Below, piece by piece: positions 45,405 to 52,739 of a stretch of DNA of 64,000 nt (positions within the stretch are counted from its first letter, which is position 1; every line of letters starts with the position of its first letter). The notes beneath the pieces were generated by a model. That model did not search any database, was not told the origin of the DNA, and saw only the letters and a program-made list of their open reading frames with translations. Origin of the DNA: Herbaspirillum sp. meg3 (GTDB lineage: Bacteria > Pseudomonadota > Gammaproteobacteria > Burkholderiales > Burkholderiaceae_D). The stretch covers positions 2,170,001 through 2,234,000 of the forward strand of contig NZ_CP022736.1 of the NCBI RefSeq assembly GCF_002257565.1, in the 5' to 3' direction. The translations under genes were made by a program, and so were the position numbers.

Positions 45405-45419
45405 TTTACCCCAATTTAC
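45405..45419 (-). promoter_or_regulatory. CpxR-type binding site 2
   Basis: TTTAC-CCCAA-TTTAC, a second perfect GTAAA-N5-GTAAA match on the minus strand, 148 bp from site 1 and about 147 bp upstream of the divergent gene at 45566. Confidence 0.6.
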
Positions 45420-45445
45420 ACACCCGGACCGGGATTTACATGTGC

Positions 45446-45458
45446 GTATCGCCGATAC
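45446..45458. promoter_or_regulatory. Palindrome GTATC-N3-GATAC, copy 2
   Basis: GTATCGCCGATAC has the same half-sites as copy 1; the two copies flank CpxR-type site 2. Confidence 0.45.
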
Positions 45459-45565
45459 TTGTTAGGTGCACAGACAACACTTTCCGGGTTTTTACTGTGA
45501 GGTGCAAATGACGACAGAGAAGTATGTCCGTCTATGCAGGGGCAACTAGTCAGAGGGAGAACAAC

Positions 45566-46267
45566 ATGAGCATCAGCAGCGTATCCGGCAGCAATCTTTT
45601 TTCCCTGGCCGATCTGGGAGGCATCACTGGCATTGATCAGACCAGCGCTACGGTCGGTTTTTCCGATTTTCCACCGCCGCCGCCACGTCACGGTGGCAGT
45701 TTCATGGATGCCATCAAAGAAGTGCTGGCAGCACTGGACGCTGATACAAGCGTCGCCACTTCCAGTACTGTCACAACTACATCAAGCGACGACGTGACAT
45801 CGACAAAGAATGTCGACGCTGCATTAAACAGCTTTCTGCAAAATCTCCTGATTGCCCTGCACTCGGAAAGCGCTCCGAACTCTTCGACTGACAGCAGCAC
45901 CGATACAGGCAGCACCACTTCAGCGTCGGCAGTGGCTGCTGCTACCGCGTCTTCGGCAGCAGCAGCCAATCGTCCACCTCCGCCGCCACCCGCTGATGGG
46001 CGTCTCGAAGCCGATCTCACCAAACTTGTTCAGTCGCTATCGGCGTCTGAGTCCAGTACGTCTTCGACGGATACGGCAACGTCGACCAGCGACTCAAGCA
46101 GTTCTGGTTCTGCTGCAACCAATACCGATCTGGAAAGCAGTTTTGCGAATCTTCTCAGTGCGCTTGGCGACTCGGGTGGCACATCGCTAAGCAGCTTCCT
46201 GCAGAGCATTACGACCAAATTGCATGCAACGCCATCTAGTGGCAACATCATCAACACAACGGCATGA
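45566..46267 (+). CDS. Ser/Thr/Pro-rich protein of unknown function with internal duplication
   Basis: I do not recognise this 233-residue protein. It has no signal peptide and no membrane helix. It is built of two similar modules. Each starts with a proline run (PPPPP at 36-40; PPPPPP at 137-142), then a short gap and an amphipathic helix (FMDAIKEVLAALDAD; LEADLTKLVQSLSA). A Ser/Thr/Asp/Ala linker follows, then a second Leu-rich helix (VDAALNSFLQNLLIALHS; LESSFANLLSALGD). A last helix (LSSFLQSITTKLHA) ends the protein. GGGAG gives a good ribosome binding site. It is divergent from the Cpx-like system and followed 78 bp later by a TPR-glycosyltransferase. It may be secreted by a signal-less route or glycosylated; this is conjecture. 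Confidence 0.75.
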   Translation: MSISSVSGSNLFSLADLGGITGIDQTSATVGFSDFPPPPPRHGGSFMDAIKEVLAALDADTSVATSSTVTTTSSDDVTSTKNVDAALNSFLQNLLIALHSESAPNSSTDSSTDTGSTTSASAVAAATASSAAAANRPPPPPPADGRLEADLTKLVQSLSASESSTSSTDTATSTSDSSSSGSAATNTDLESSFANLLSALGDSGGTSLSSFLQSITTKLHATPSSGNIINTTA

Positions 46268-46345
46268 GCCACGCAACCGACAGGAACTCTGATGCAGAAT
46301 CACACCGCGCCTCGCGCACTGGTATGGACGGGATGGATTTGATAC

Positions 46346-47953
46346 ATGCTGCATGACAAGCTTTTGCGAGACCCTGCGCATCTGCAAGAGCTGATGCATT
46401 TGCTGACACAGAGCATTACCGCAGACGTGCAGGGGAAGTCCGAAGAGGCCATGGCTTCTTTGGAATTGGCTATCAAGCTTGATCCTGGCTTCGTCCCTGC
46501 ACTGATGCGTCGCGCCGACCTGTTGCTGGCGGCAGAGCGCTATCACGAAGCTATCGCTGCCTACGACGATTGCCTGACACGTTTTCCCGCTTTGCTTGAG
46601 GCGCGTCAATCGCGGCAGCGCGCGCTGTTTCTTGCGCTGGAGCAGTCCGAGATGGCGCTGGAAGAATCCCCTCTGGATGCCGATCTCTGGTGTATGCACG
46701 CCGAGCTGCTCACGCATCTGGAGCGCTTCGACGAAGCGCTGTCCTCACTGGATCGTGTGCTGGCATTTGCGCCGTCGCATCTGCAAGCGTTGAATCAGCG
46801 CGGTAATGTCTTGCTCTATTTGAATCAGCATGAAGAAGCCGTACTTTGCTACGACCGTATTCTTGCGCATTCAGCCGCCAACGCTGCAGCCATCTTCAAC
46901 CGCGGCAACGTCCTCCAAAAAATGAACTGCCTGAATCAGGCGCTTTGGTGTTACGAGCAGGCACTGACCTTGCAACCAAACTTCCCGGAGGCGGAGATGG
47001 CGCAGAGCCATTGCTTGTTGTTGCAGGGAGATTTTGCCGGTGGCTGGCAGCGGCATGAGGCGCGTTGGCGAACTCCACAGCTGCAAGGGCAAGAAATGTT
47101 TCCGGAAATACCGGCATGGCTGGGCGAGCCATCCCTGGAAGGGCGGAGCATTTTGCTCTGGGCGGAGCAGGGGCTGGGAGATACGATACAGTTCGCACGC
47201 TATATCCCGCTCATCGCAGAAGGCGCTGCAAAGGTCACCGTCTGCGTACCGGAAGCCTTGCACAGGCTCTTGTCGTCGTTTGAGACACTGCCCAACGTCA
47301 CTATCGTCGTAAACGATCTGGGCCTCGCACCGCACGATTTCCATTGTCCTTTGATGAGCTTGCCGCTGGCCTTGAGTTGGAAGCTGGCGACGATTCCTTC
47401 CGGCGCGCCTTATCTGCGCGCCGACAGCAATGCGCTGCAGCAGTGGTCATCGATACTCAATACAGAGTCGGCGCAGAACGCAGGCTCTGCTGCTCATTTG
47501 AAAGTAGGCATGGCGTGGGCGGGCAGGCAGGTCGGCGTAGTGAATCACACGCGCGATATTCCCTTGCGCTATTTACGGCCCCTGGCAGATATTCCCGTGG
47601 ATCTGATCAGCCTGCAACGCGAGATTCCAGAGGGCGATGTTGCCGAGATCGAGATATGGCAAACCATGCGCCGTTTCGAAACATCGATGAGCGATATGGC
47701 CGAAACGGCGGCATTGATCAGTCATCTCGATCTGGTCATCAGCGCTGATACCGCCGTCATTCATCTTGCCGGCGCACTCGGCAAACCAGCGTGGTTATTG
47801 CTGCGGTACGAAAGCGAATGGCGCTGGGGGTGGCAAACGGGCACGTCGCGCTGGTATCCGACGGTCAAGGTGTTTCGTCAGAAAGTCCGTGGTGATTGGT
47901 CCGGGGTGGTGGAAGAGGTTGCCGAATGCCTGCGTCTGGCAGCCGGCAAATAA
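46346..47953 (+). CDS. TPR protein with C-terminal glycosyltransferase-like (GT9/heptosyltransferase-type) domain
   Basis: The 535-residue soluble protein has about five or six TPR units in residues 20-240 (ASLELAIKLDPGFVPALMRRADLLLAAERY; ALNQRGNVLLYLNQHEEAVLCYDRIL; AIFNRGNVLQKMNCLNQALWCYEQAL). A Rossmann-like domain (about 260-530) follows, with LLWAEQGLGDTIQFARYIPLI and the sugar-nucleotide motif LVISADTAVIHLAGALGKPAWLLL near residue 470, as in heptosyltransferase-like GT-B proteins. Similar TPR-GT proteins occur in protein glycosylation and flagellar islands. Its acceptor here is unknown; the Ser/Thr-rich protein encoded just upstream is a candidate by position only. Confidence 0.82.
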   Translation: MLHDKLLRDPAHLQELMHLLTQSITADVQGKSEEAMASLELAIKLDPGFVPALMRRADLLLAAERYHEAIAAYDDCLTRFPALLEARQSRQRALFLALEQSEMALEESPLDADLWCMHAELLTHLERFDEALSSLDRVLAFAPSHLQALNQRGNVLLYLNQHEEAVLCYDRILAHSAANAAAIFNRGNVLQKMNCLNQALWCYEQALTLQPNFPEAEMAQSHCLLLQGDFAGGWQRHEARWRTPQLQGQEMFPEIPAWLGEPSLEGRSILLWAEQGLGDTIQFARYIPLIAEGAAKVTVCVPEALHRLLSSFETLPNVTIVVNDLGLAPHDFHCPLMSLPLALSWKLATIPSGAPYLRADSNALQQWSSILNTESAQNAGSAAHLKVGMAWAGRQVGVVNHTRDIPLRYLRPLADIPVDLISLQREIPEGDVAEIEIWQTMRRFETSMSDMAETAALISHLDLVISADTAVIHLAGALGKPAWLLLRYESEWRWGWQTGTSRWYPTVKVFRQKVRGDWSGVVEEVAECLRLAAGK

Positions 47954-48024
47954 GATCCTGAGAACAGGATTCTGATAGAGCGCCGTTGAGTAGGGCGTGT
48001 CGCCGGTGAAGCCAGCGCCGCCAA

Positions 48025-48474
48025 TCAGCGGCGGTGCGTCTTCATGGCAGCCTGGATTTCGCGTTGGCTGTCGCGTTGCTTTTCTGTTTCCCGCTTGTCG
48101 TGTTGCTTCTTGCCCTTGGCCAGGCCGATCTCGCATTTGATGCGGCCTTTGCTGAAATGCAAGTTCAGCGGCATCAGCGTATAGCCAGAGCGTTCCACTT
48201 TACCGATCAGTTTGGCAATTTCTGCCGCGTTGAGCAGGAGTTTGCGAGTGCGGGTGGTTTCTGGATGGACGTGCGTGGACGTGCTGGTCAGGGCGCTGAT
48301 GTGCGCGCCGAACAGAAAGATCTCGCCGTTGCGAATCGTCACATACGCTTCCTTGATCTGTGCTTTGCCGGCGCGGATAGCCTTGACTTCCCAGCCTTCC
48401 AGGACGATGCCTGCTTCGAAACGCTCTTCGACGAAGTAATCGAAAAAAGCTTTTTTATTATCAACAATACTCAT
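48025..48474 (-). CDS. smpB: SsrA-binding protein SmpB
   Basis: SmpB carries tmRNA to stalled ribosomes. The 149-residue product starts KKAFFDYFVEERFEAGIVLEGWEVKAIRAGKAQIKEAYV, has the KLLLNAAEIAKL segment, and ends in the basic tail GKKQHDKRETEKQRD. It is divergent from ratA, the conserved smpB/ratA arrangement. Confidence 0.98.
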   Translation of the reverse strand: MSIVDNKKAFFDYFVEERFEAGIVLEGWEVKAIRAGKAQIKEAYVTIRNGEIFLFGAHISALTSTSTHVHPETTRTRKLLLNAAEIAKLIGKVERSGYTLMPLNLHFSKGRIKCEIGLAKGKKQHDKRETEKQRDSQREIQAAMKTHRR

Positions 48475-48542
48475 CTAATCGGAAAATCCGTGGTGTCGGT
48501 TAAAATTTCAACTTTGCGATTTTATCAAACGGACCACCTTTC

Positions 48543-48974
48543 ATGGCAGTCGTACATAAAACAGTCCTGATCAATTACAGCGCGGAGCAGATGTTCAAGC
48601 TCGTCGACCGCGTCGAAGATTACCCCGAATTCTTGCCCTGGTGCGGTGGCGTAGACGTTGAAGAGCGTCAGGGCGACAAGCTCAAGGCCAAGCTCAAGAT
48701 CAACTATCACGGCCTCAAACAGTCTTTCACTACCGAAAACACCAATGTGCCGCCAAGCAGCATGACCATGCATTTGGTGGAAGGGCCGTTCAAACATTTC
48801 GAAGCACGCTGGAATTTCAAAGTGCTGCGCGATGATGCCTGCAAGATCGAATTCGACATGCAGTACGAGTTTTCGAGTCGCATTCTGGAGTCGGTGATCG
48901 GGCCGGTATTTAGCATGATCGCCAACAGCTTTGTCGATTCTTTTTGCAAGCGTGCAGAACAGATATATGGCTGA
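48543..48974 (+). CDS. ratA: RatA / COQ10-family START-like protein
   Basis: The 143-residue SRPBCC-fold protein has VLINYSAEQMFKLVDRVEDYPEFLPWC near the N terminus and a C-terminal helix (PVFSMIANSFVDSFCKRAEQIYG), typical of RatA/Coq10. Members bind ubiquinone-like lipids; E. coli RatA was described as a ribosome anti-association toxin. It overlaps rnfH by 8 bp. Confidence 0.93.
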   Translation: MAVVHKTVLINYSAEQMFKLVDRVEDYPEFLPWCGGVDVEERQGDKLKAKLKINYHGLKQSFTTENTNVPPSSMTMHLVEGPFKHFEARWNFKVLRDDACKIEFDMQYEFSSRILESVIGPVFSMIANSFVDSFCKRAEQIYG

Positions 48975-49275
48975 AGCGGAACAATTGCAAGCAGATCAGT
49001 TGCAAGTCGAGATCTGCTATGCCACGCCGGATCTGGAGATCCGCAAGCCGGTTCGCGTCAACGTCGGCGCAACCGTCCAGCAGGCCATTATGCAAAGCGG
49101 TCTGCTGCGGGAGTGTACAGCAATCGACCTGACCGTTTGTCGCGTCGGTATCTACGGCAAGCTGAAAACACTGGATACAGTGTTGCGTGACCAGGATCGT
49201 ATTGAGATTTATCGACCGCTGATTGCCGATCCGATGGATTCGCGCCGACGCCGGGTGCAGAAGAAGGGCGGTTGA
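48967..49275 (+). CDS. rnfH: RnfH family ubiquitin-like protein (RatB)
   Basis: The 102-residue beta-grasp protein (UPF0125) has QVEICYATPDLEIRKPVRVNVGATVQQAI and VGIYGKLKTLDTVLRDQDRIEIYRPL, ending in the basic tail RRRRVQKKGG. ATG 48967 overlaps the ratA stop. It is called RnfH after a copy in an rnf operon, but here it sits in the common smpB/ratA/ratB context. Function unknown. Confidence 0.93.
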   Translation: MAEAEQLQADQLQVEICYATPDLEIRKPVRVNVGATVQQAIMQSGLLRECTAIDLTVCRVGIYGKLKTLDTVLRDQDRIEIYRPLIADPMDSRRRRVQKKGG

Positions 49276-49408
49276 GCACTGCGCGGCCTGGCTTGGGCGG
49301 TGGCTGCGCGCGGGAGTGATTTTTGACAACAAGTGCGCCCGCGCCACACCTTGAGTGCATATTTCACGGAAAAATCAAGGTCTCCGCGACGAGCGCAAAA
49401 GTTTTCTG

Positions 49409-49414
49409 TATAAT
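49409..49414 (+). promoter_or_regulatory. guaB promoter (-10)
   Basis: Perfect -10 TATAAT 32 bp upstream of guaB, preceded directly by TG; no good -35 is seen at 17 bp. TTGACA at 49323-49328 is too far for this -10. Confidence 0.45.
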
Positions 49415-49440
49415 TCGCTTTTGCGCCTATAGGAAATGCT

Positions 49441-50901
49441 ATGCGTCTTCTCCAAAAAGCACTCACATTCGATGATGTGCTCCTCGTCCCGGCTTATTCG
49501 GACATCCTCCCTAAAGATACTTCCCTTGCCACGCGTCTGACACGCAACATTCGCCTGAACATTCCGCTTATCTCTGCGGCAATGGACACCGTGACTGAAG
49601 CACGCCTGGCAATTGCCATCGCGCAAGAAGGCGGTATCGGCATTGTTCACAAGAACCTGACGCCGAAAGAGCAAGCGCGCGAAGTATCCAAGGTCAAGCG
49701 TTTTGAGTCCGGTGTGGTGCGCGATCCGATCACGATCCCGCCGACCATGAAGATCCGCGAAGTCATCGCATTGTCCGAATTGCACGGCATCAGCGGCTTC
49801 CCTGTCGTTGAGGGCAGCGCCCTGGTTGGTGTGATTACCAACCGCGATCTGCGTTTTGAAGAAGATCTCGACGCAGAAGTGCGCGCCAAGATGACGCCCC
49901 GCGACAAGCTGGTTTACGTCAAAGACGGTGCCGATCCGGAAGAAGCCAAGCGCCTGATGAACAAACACCGCCTTGAGCGCGTGATGGTCATCAACGACAA
50001 CTTCGAGTTGCGCGGCCTGATCACTGTTAAAGATATCCAAAAGTCGACAGCCCATCCATTCGCCAGCAAAGACAGTCAAGGCAAGCTGCGCGTCGGCGCT
50101 GCGGTCGGTGTCGGTCCGGACAACGACGAGCGTATCGAGTTGCTGGTCGCGGCAGGTGTGGACGTGCTGGTCGTCGATACCGCCCACGGTCACTCGGCAG
50201 GCGTATTGAATCGCGTCAAATGGGTCAAGACACGCTTCCCGCACGTTGACGTCATCGGCGGCAACATCGCCACCGGCGCGGCTGCCAAGGCGCTGGTCGA
50301 ACACGGTGCGGATGCGGTCAAGGTCGGTATCGGCCCAGGCTCGATCTGCACCACGCGTATTGTTGCAGGCGTCGGCGTGCCGCAAATCTCGGCTATCGCC
50401 AACGTGGCAAAAGCACTCGAAGGCACCGGCGTACCGGTCATCGCTGACGGCGGCATCCGCTTCTCGGGTGACGTTTCCAAGGCGCTGGCTGCGGGTGCTT
50501 CCACCGTCATGATGGGCAGCATGTTTGCCGGTACTGAAGAAGCACCGGGCGAAGTGATTCTGTTCCAGGGCCGCAGCTACAAGTCGTATCGCGGCATGGG
50601 CAGCGTCGGCGCGATGACCGATGGTTCCGCCGACCGCTACTTCCAGGACGGCGAAAACAACGCTGAAAAGCTGGTGCCCGAAGGTATCGAAGGCCGTGTT
50701 GCCTACAAGGGCAGCGTGCTGGCGATTCTGTATCAACTGGTCGGCGGCGTGCGTTCTTCCATGGGTTACTGCGGTTGCGCCACAATCGATGAATTCCGCG
50801 AAAAAGCCGAGTTCGTCGAGATCACCTCGGCGGGGATGCGTGAGTCGCATGTCCACGATGTGCAGATCACCAAGGAAGCCCCTAACTACCGCGCCGACTA
50901 A
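49441..50901 (+). CDS. guaB: Inosine-5'-monophosphate dehydrogenase
   Basis: It converts IMP to XMP with NAD+, the committing step of GMP synthesis. The 486-residue TIM-barrel enzyme has two inserted CBS domains (about 90-210; VRDPITIPPTMKIREVIALS and LVYVKDGADPEEAKRLMNK) and the catalytic loop GIGPGSICTTRIV with Cys303. The C-terminal flap EGRVAYKGSV is intact. AGGAAA precedes the start. It is followed by guaA across a hairpin. Confidence 0.98.
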   Translation: MRLLQKALTFDDVLLVPAYSDILPKDTSLATRLTRNIRLNIPLISAAMDTVTEARLAIAIAQEGGIGIVHKNLTPKEQAREVSKVKRFESGVVRDPITIPPTMKIREVIALSELHGISGFPVVEGSALVGVITNRDLRFEEDLDAEVRAKMTPRDKLVYVKDGADPEEAKRLMNKHRLERVMVINDNFELRGLITVKDIQKSTAHPFASKDSQGKLRVGAAVGVGPDNDERIELLVAAGVDVLVVDTAHGHSAGVLNRVKWVKTRFPHVDVIGGNIATGAAAKALVEHGADAVKVGIGPGSICTTRIVAGVGVPQISAIANVAKALEGTGVPVIADGGIRFSGDVSKALAAGASTVMMGSMFAGTEEAPGEVILFQGRSYKSYRGMGSVGAMTDGSADRYFQDGENNAEKLVPEGIEGRVAYKGSVLAILYQLVGGVRSSMGYCGCATIDEFREKAEFVEITSAGMRESHVHDVQITKEAPNYRAD

Positions 50902-50920
50902 GCAAGGTGACGATAGTGAC

Positions 50921-50957
50921 AAAAGGCCGCGCCACTTAGTTTTGGCCGCGGCCTTTT
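50921..50957 (+). terminator. Hairpin between guaB and guaA
   Basis: AAAAGGCCGCG (50921-50931) pairs perfectly with CGCGGCCTTTT (50947-50957); it ends in four T. It is a probable terminator or attenuator inside the gua cluster. Confidence 0.7.
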
Positions 50958-51006
50958 GACTTATTTTTGCCGCTGAAAACTTTCAAACTTGCCTACCTCC
51001 ACAGCC

Positions 51007-52587
51007 ATGCACTCAAAAATTCTGATCATTGATTTCGGTTCCCAGGTCACTCAGCTGATCGCGCGTCGCGTACGCGAAGCCGGCGTGTTTTCCGAAGTCT
51101 TTCCTTATGACGTGAGCGACGAATTCGTCCGCAACTATGGCGCTTCCGGCGTGATTCTCTCCGGCGGTCCAAACAGCGTGACTGAAGGCGACACGCCACG
51201 CGCGCCATTCGCAGTGTTTGAATTGGGTGTGCCGGTATTGGGTATCTGCTATGGCATGCAGACCATGGCTGAGCAATTGGGCGGCAAGGTCGAAAACGGC
51301 AAGCTGCGCGAATTCGGTTACGCCGAAGTGCGCGCACACGGCCACACCGCACTGCTCAAAGATATCGCCGACTTCACTACAGCCGAAGGCCATGGCATGT
51401 TGAAGGTCTGGATGAGCCATGGCGATAAGGTCAATGAAATGCCGCACGGCTTCAAGCTGATGGCCTCGACCGGCAATTGCCCGGTTGCCGGCATGGCCGA
51501 CGAAGACCGTCGCTTCTACGCCGTGCAGTTCCACCCCGAAGTCACCCACACCGTGCAAGGCAAGGCATTGCTGGGCCGTTTTGTGCATGACATCTGCGGC
51601 TGTAAATCAGACTGGAACATGCCCGACTATATCGCCGAAGCGGTCGAATCGATTCGCCAGCAAGTCGGCACCGATGAAGTCATTCTCGGCCTGTCCGGCG
51701 GCGTTGACAGCAGTGTGGCGGCAGCGCTGATCCATCGCGCCATCGGCGATCAACTGACTTGCGTATTCGTCGACCATGGCCTGTTGCGCCTCGACGAAGG
51801 TAAGATGGTCATGGAGATGTTCGGCAAGAATCTCGGCGTCAAGGTCATCCACGTTGACGCAACCGATCAGTTCATGGGACACCTGGCCGGCGTCACCGAC
51901 CCGGAAGCCAAGCGCAAGATCATCGGACGCGAATTTGTGGAAGTCTTCCAGGCCGAATCCGGCAAGCTGAAGAACGCCAAATGGCTGGCGCAGGGCACAA
52001 TTTACCCTGACGTCATCGAAAGCGCCGGCAAGGGCAAGAAGGGCGCGCACACCATCAAGAGCCACCATAATGTGGGCGGCCTGCCAGAGACGCTGAACCT
52101 GAAGCTGCTCGAGCCGCTGCGCGAGCTGTTCAAGGATGAAGTGCGCGAACTGGGTGTGGCGCTTGGTTTGCCGCACGAAATGGTTTATCGTCATCCATTC
52201 CCGGGCCCAGGTCTGGGTGTGCGTATCCTCGGCGAAGTGAAGAAAGAATTTGCCGACCTGCTGCGCCGTGCGGACGCGATCTTCATCGAAGAACTGCGCA
52301 ACACCAAGGAAGCCGACGGCCAAAGCTGGTACGAAAAGACCAGCCAGGCGTTTGCCGTTTTCCTGCCGGTCAAGTCAGTCGGCGTGATGGGTGATGGCCG
52401 TACCTACGAATACGTGGTGGCCTTGCGCGCCGTACAGACGCAGGACTTCATGACCGCACACTGGGCACATCTGCCGCATGAGTTGCTGGGCCGTGTGTCG
52501 AACCGCATCATCAATGAAGTGCGCGGCATCAACCGTGTGGTCTACGACATTTCCGGTAAGCCGCCTGCAACGATTGAGTGGGAATAA
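51007..52587 (+). CDS. guaA: GMP synthase (glutamine-hydrolysing)
   Basis: It aminates XMP to GMP. The 526-residue product has a class I glutamine amidotransferase domain (nucleophile Cys81 in GICYGMQ; FHPEVTHT), an ATP-pyrophosphatase domain with the PP-loop LGLSGGVDSSVAAAL, and a C-terminal dimerisation domain. ATG 51007 matches family length; an in-frame TTG at 50989 is less likely. No clear Shine-Dalgarno is seen. Confidence 0.98.
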   Translation: MHSKILIIDFGSQVTQLIARRVREAGVFSEVFPYDVSDEFVRNYGASGVILSGGPNSVTEGDTPRAPFAVFELGVPVLGICYGMQTMAEQLGGKVENGKLREFGYAEVRAHGHTALLKDIADFTTAEGHGMLKVWMSHGDKVNEMPHGFKLMASTGNCPVAGMADEDRRFYAVQFHPEVTHTVQGKALLGRFVHDICGCKSDWNMPDYIAEAVESIRQQVGTDEVILGLSGGVDSSVAAALIHRAIGDQLTCVFVDHGLLRLDEGKMVMEMFGKNLGVKVIHVDATDQFMGHLAGVTDPEAKRKIIGREFVEVFQAESGKLKNAKWLAQGTIYPDVIESAGKGKKGAHTIKSHHNVGGLPETLNLKLLEPLRELFKDEVRELGVALGLPHEMVYRHPFPGPGLGVRILGEVKKEFADLLRRADAIFIEELRNTKEADGQSWYEKTSQAFAVFLPVKSVGVMGDGRTYEYVVALRAVQTQDFMTAHWAHLPHELLGRVSNRIINEVRGINRVVYDISGKPPATIEWE

Positions 52588-52642
52588 TGTTTTCGTAAGA
52601 ACGCATTATTTGCTCGCTTTATTCGCTGCGTGGTTGACTATC

Positions 52643-52666
52643 AAAGCCCTGTTTTTACAGGGCTTT
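52643..52666 (+). terminator. Possible terminator after guaA
   Basis: AAAGCCCTG - TTTTTA - CAGGGCTTT, a 9-bp stem with a T-rich loop but only a poor T run after it. Confidence 0.45.
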
Positions 52667-52739
52667 GTATTCTGGGTACCGCATCGGTGGCGGATAATAG
52701 CGGCGACATCATTTTCAGCATCACTTTTGGAATTCCCCC

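Larger units (their letters stand above)
45152..45565. other. Divergent regulatory region, cpxR-like / Ser-Thr-Pro protein (414 bp)
   Basis: It contains two CpxR-type direct repeats and two copies of the palindrome GTATC-N3-GATAC (listed separately), plus the short palindrome CCCGG-A-CCGGG near 45423-45433. A 62-codon frame at 45206-45394 runs through these sites and shows no protein features; I do not call it. Confidence 0.6.
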
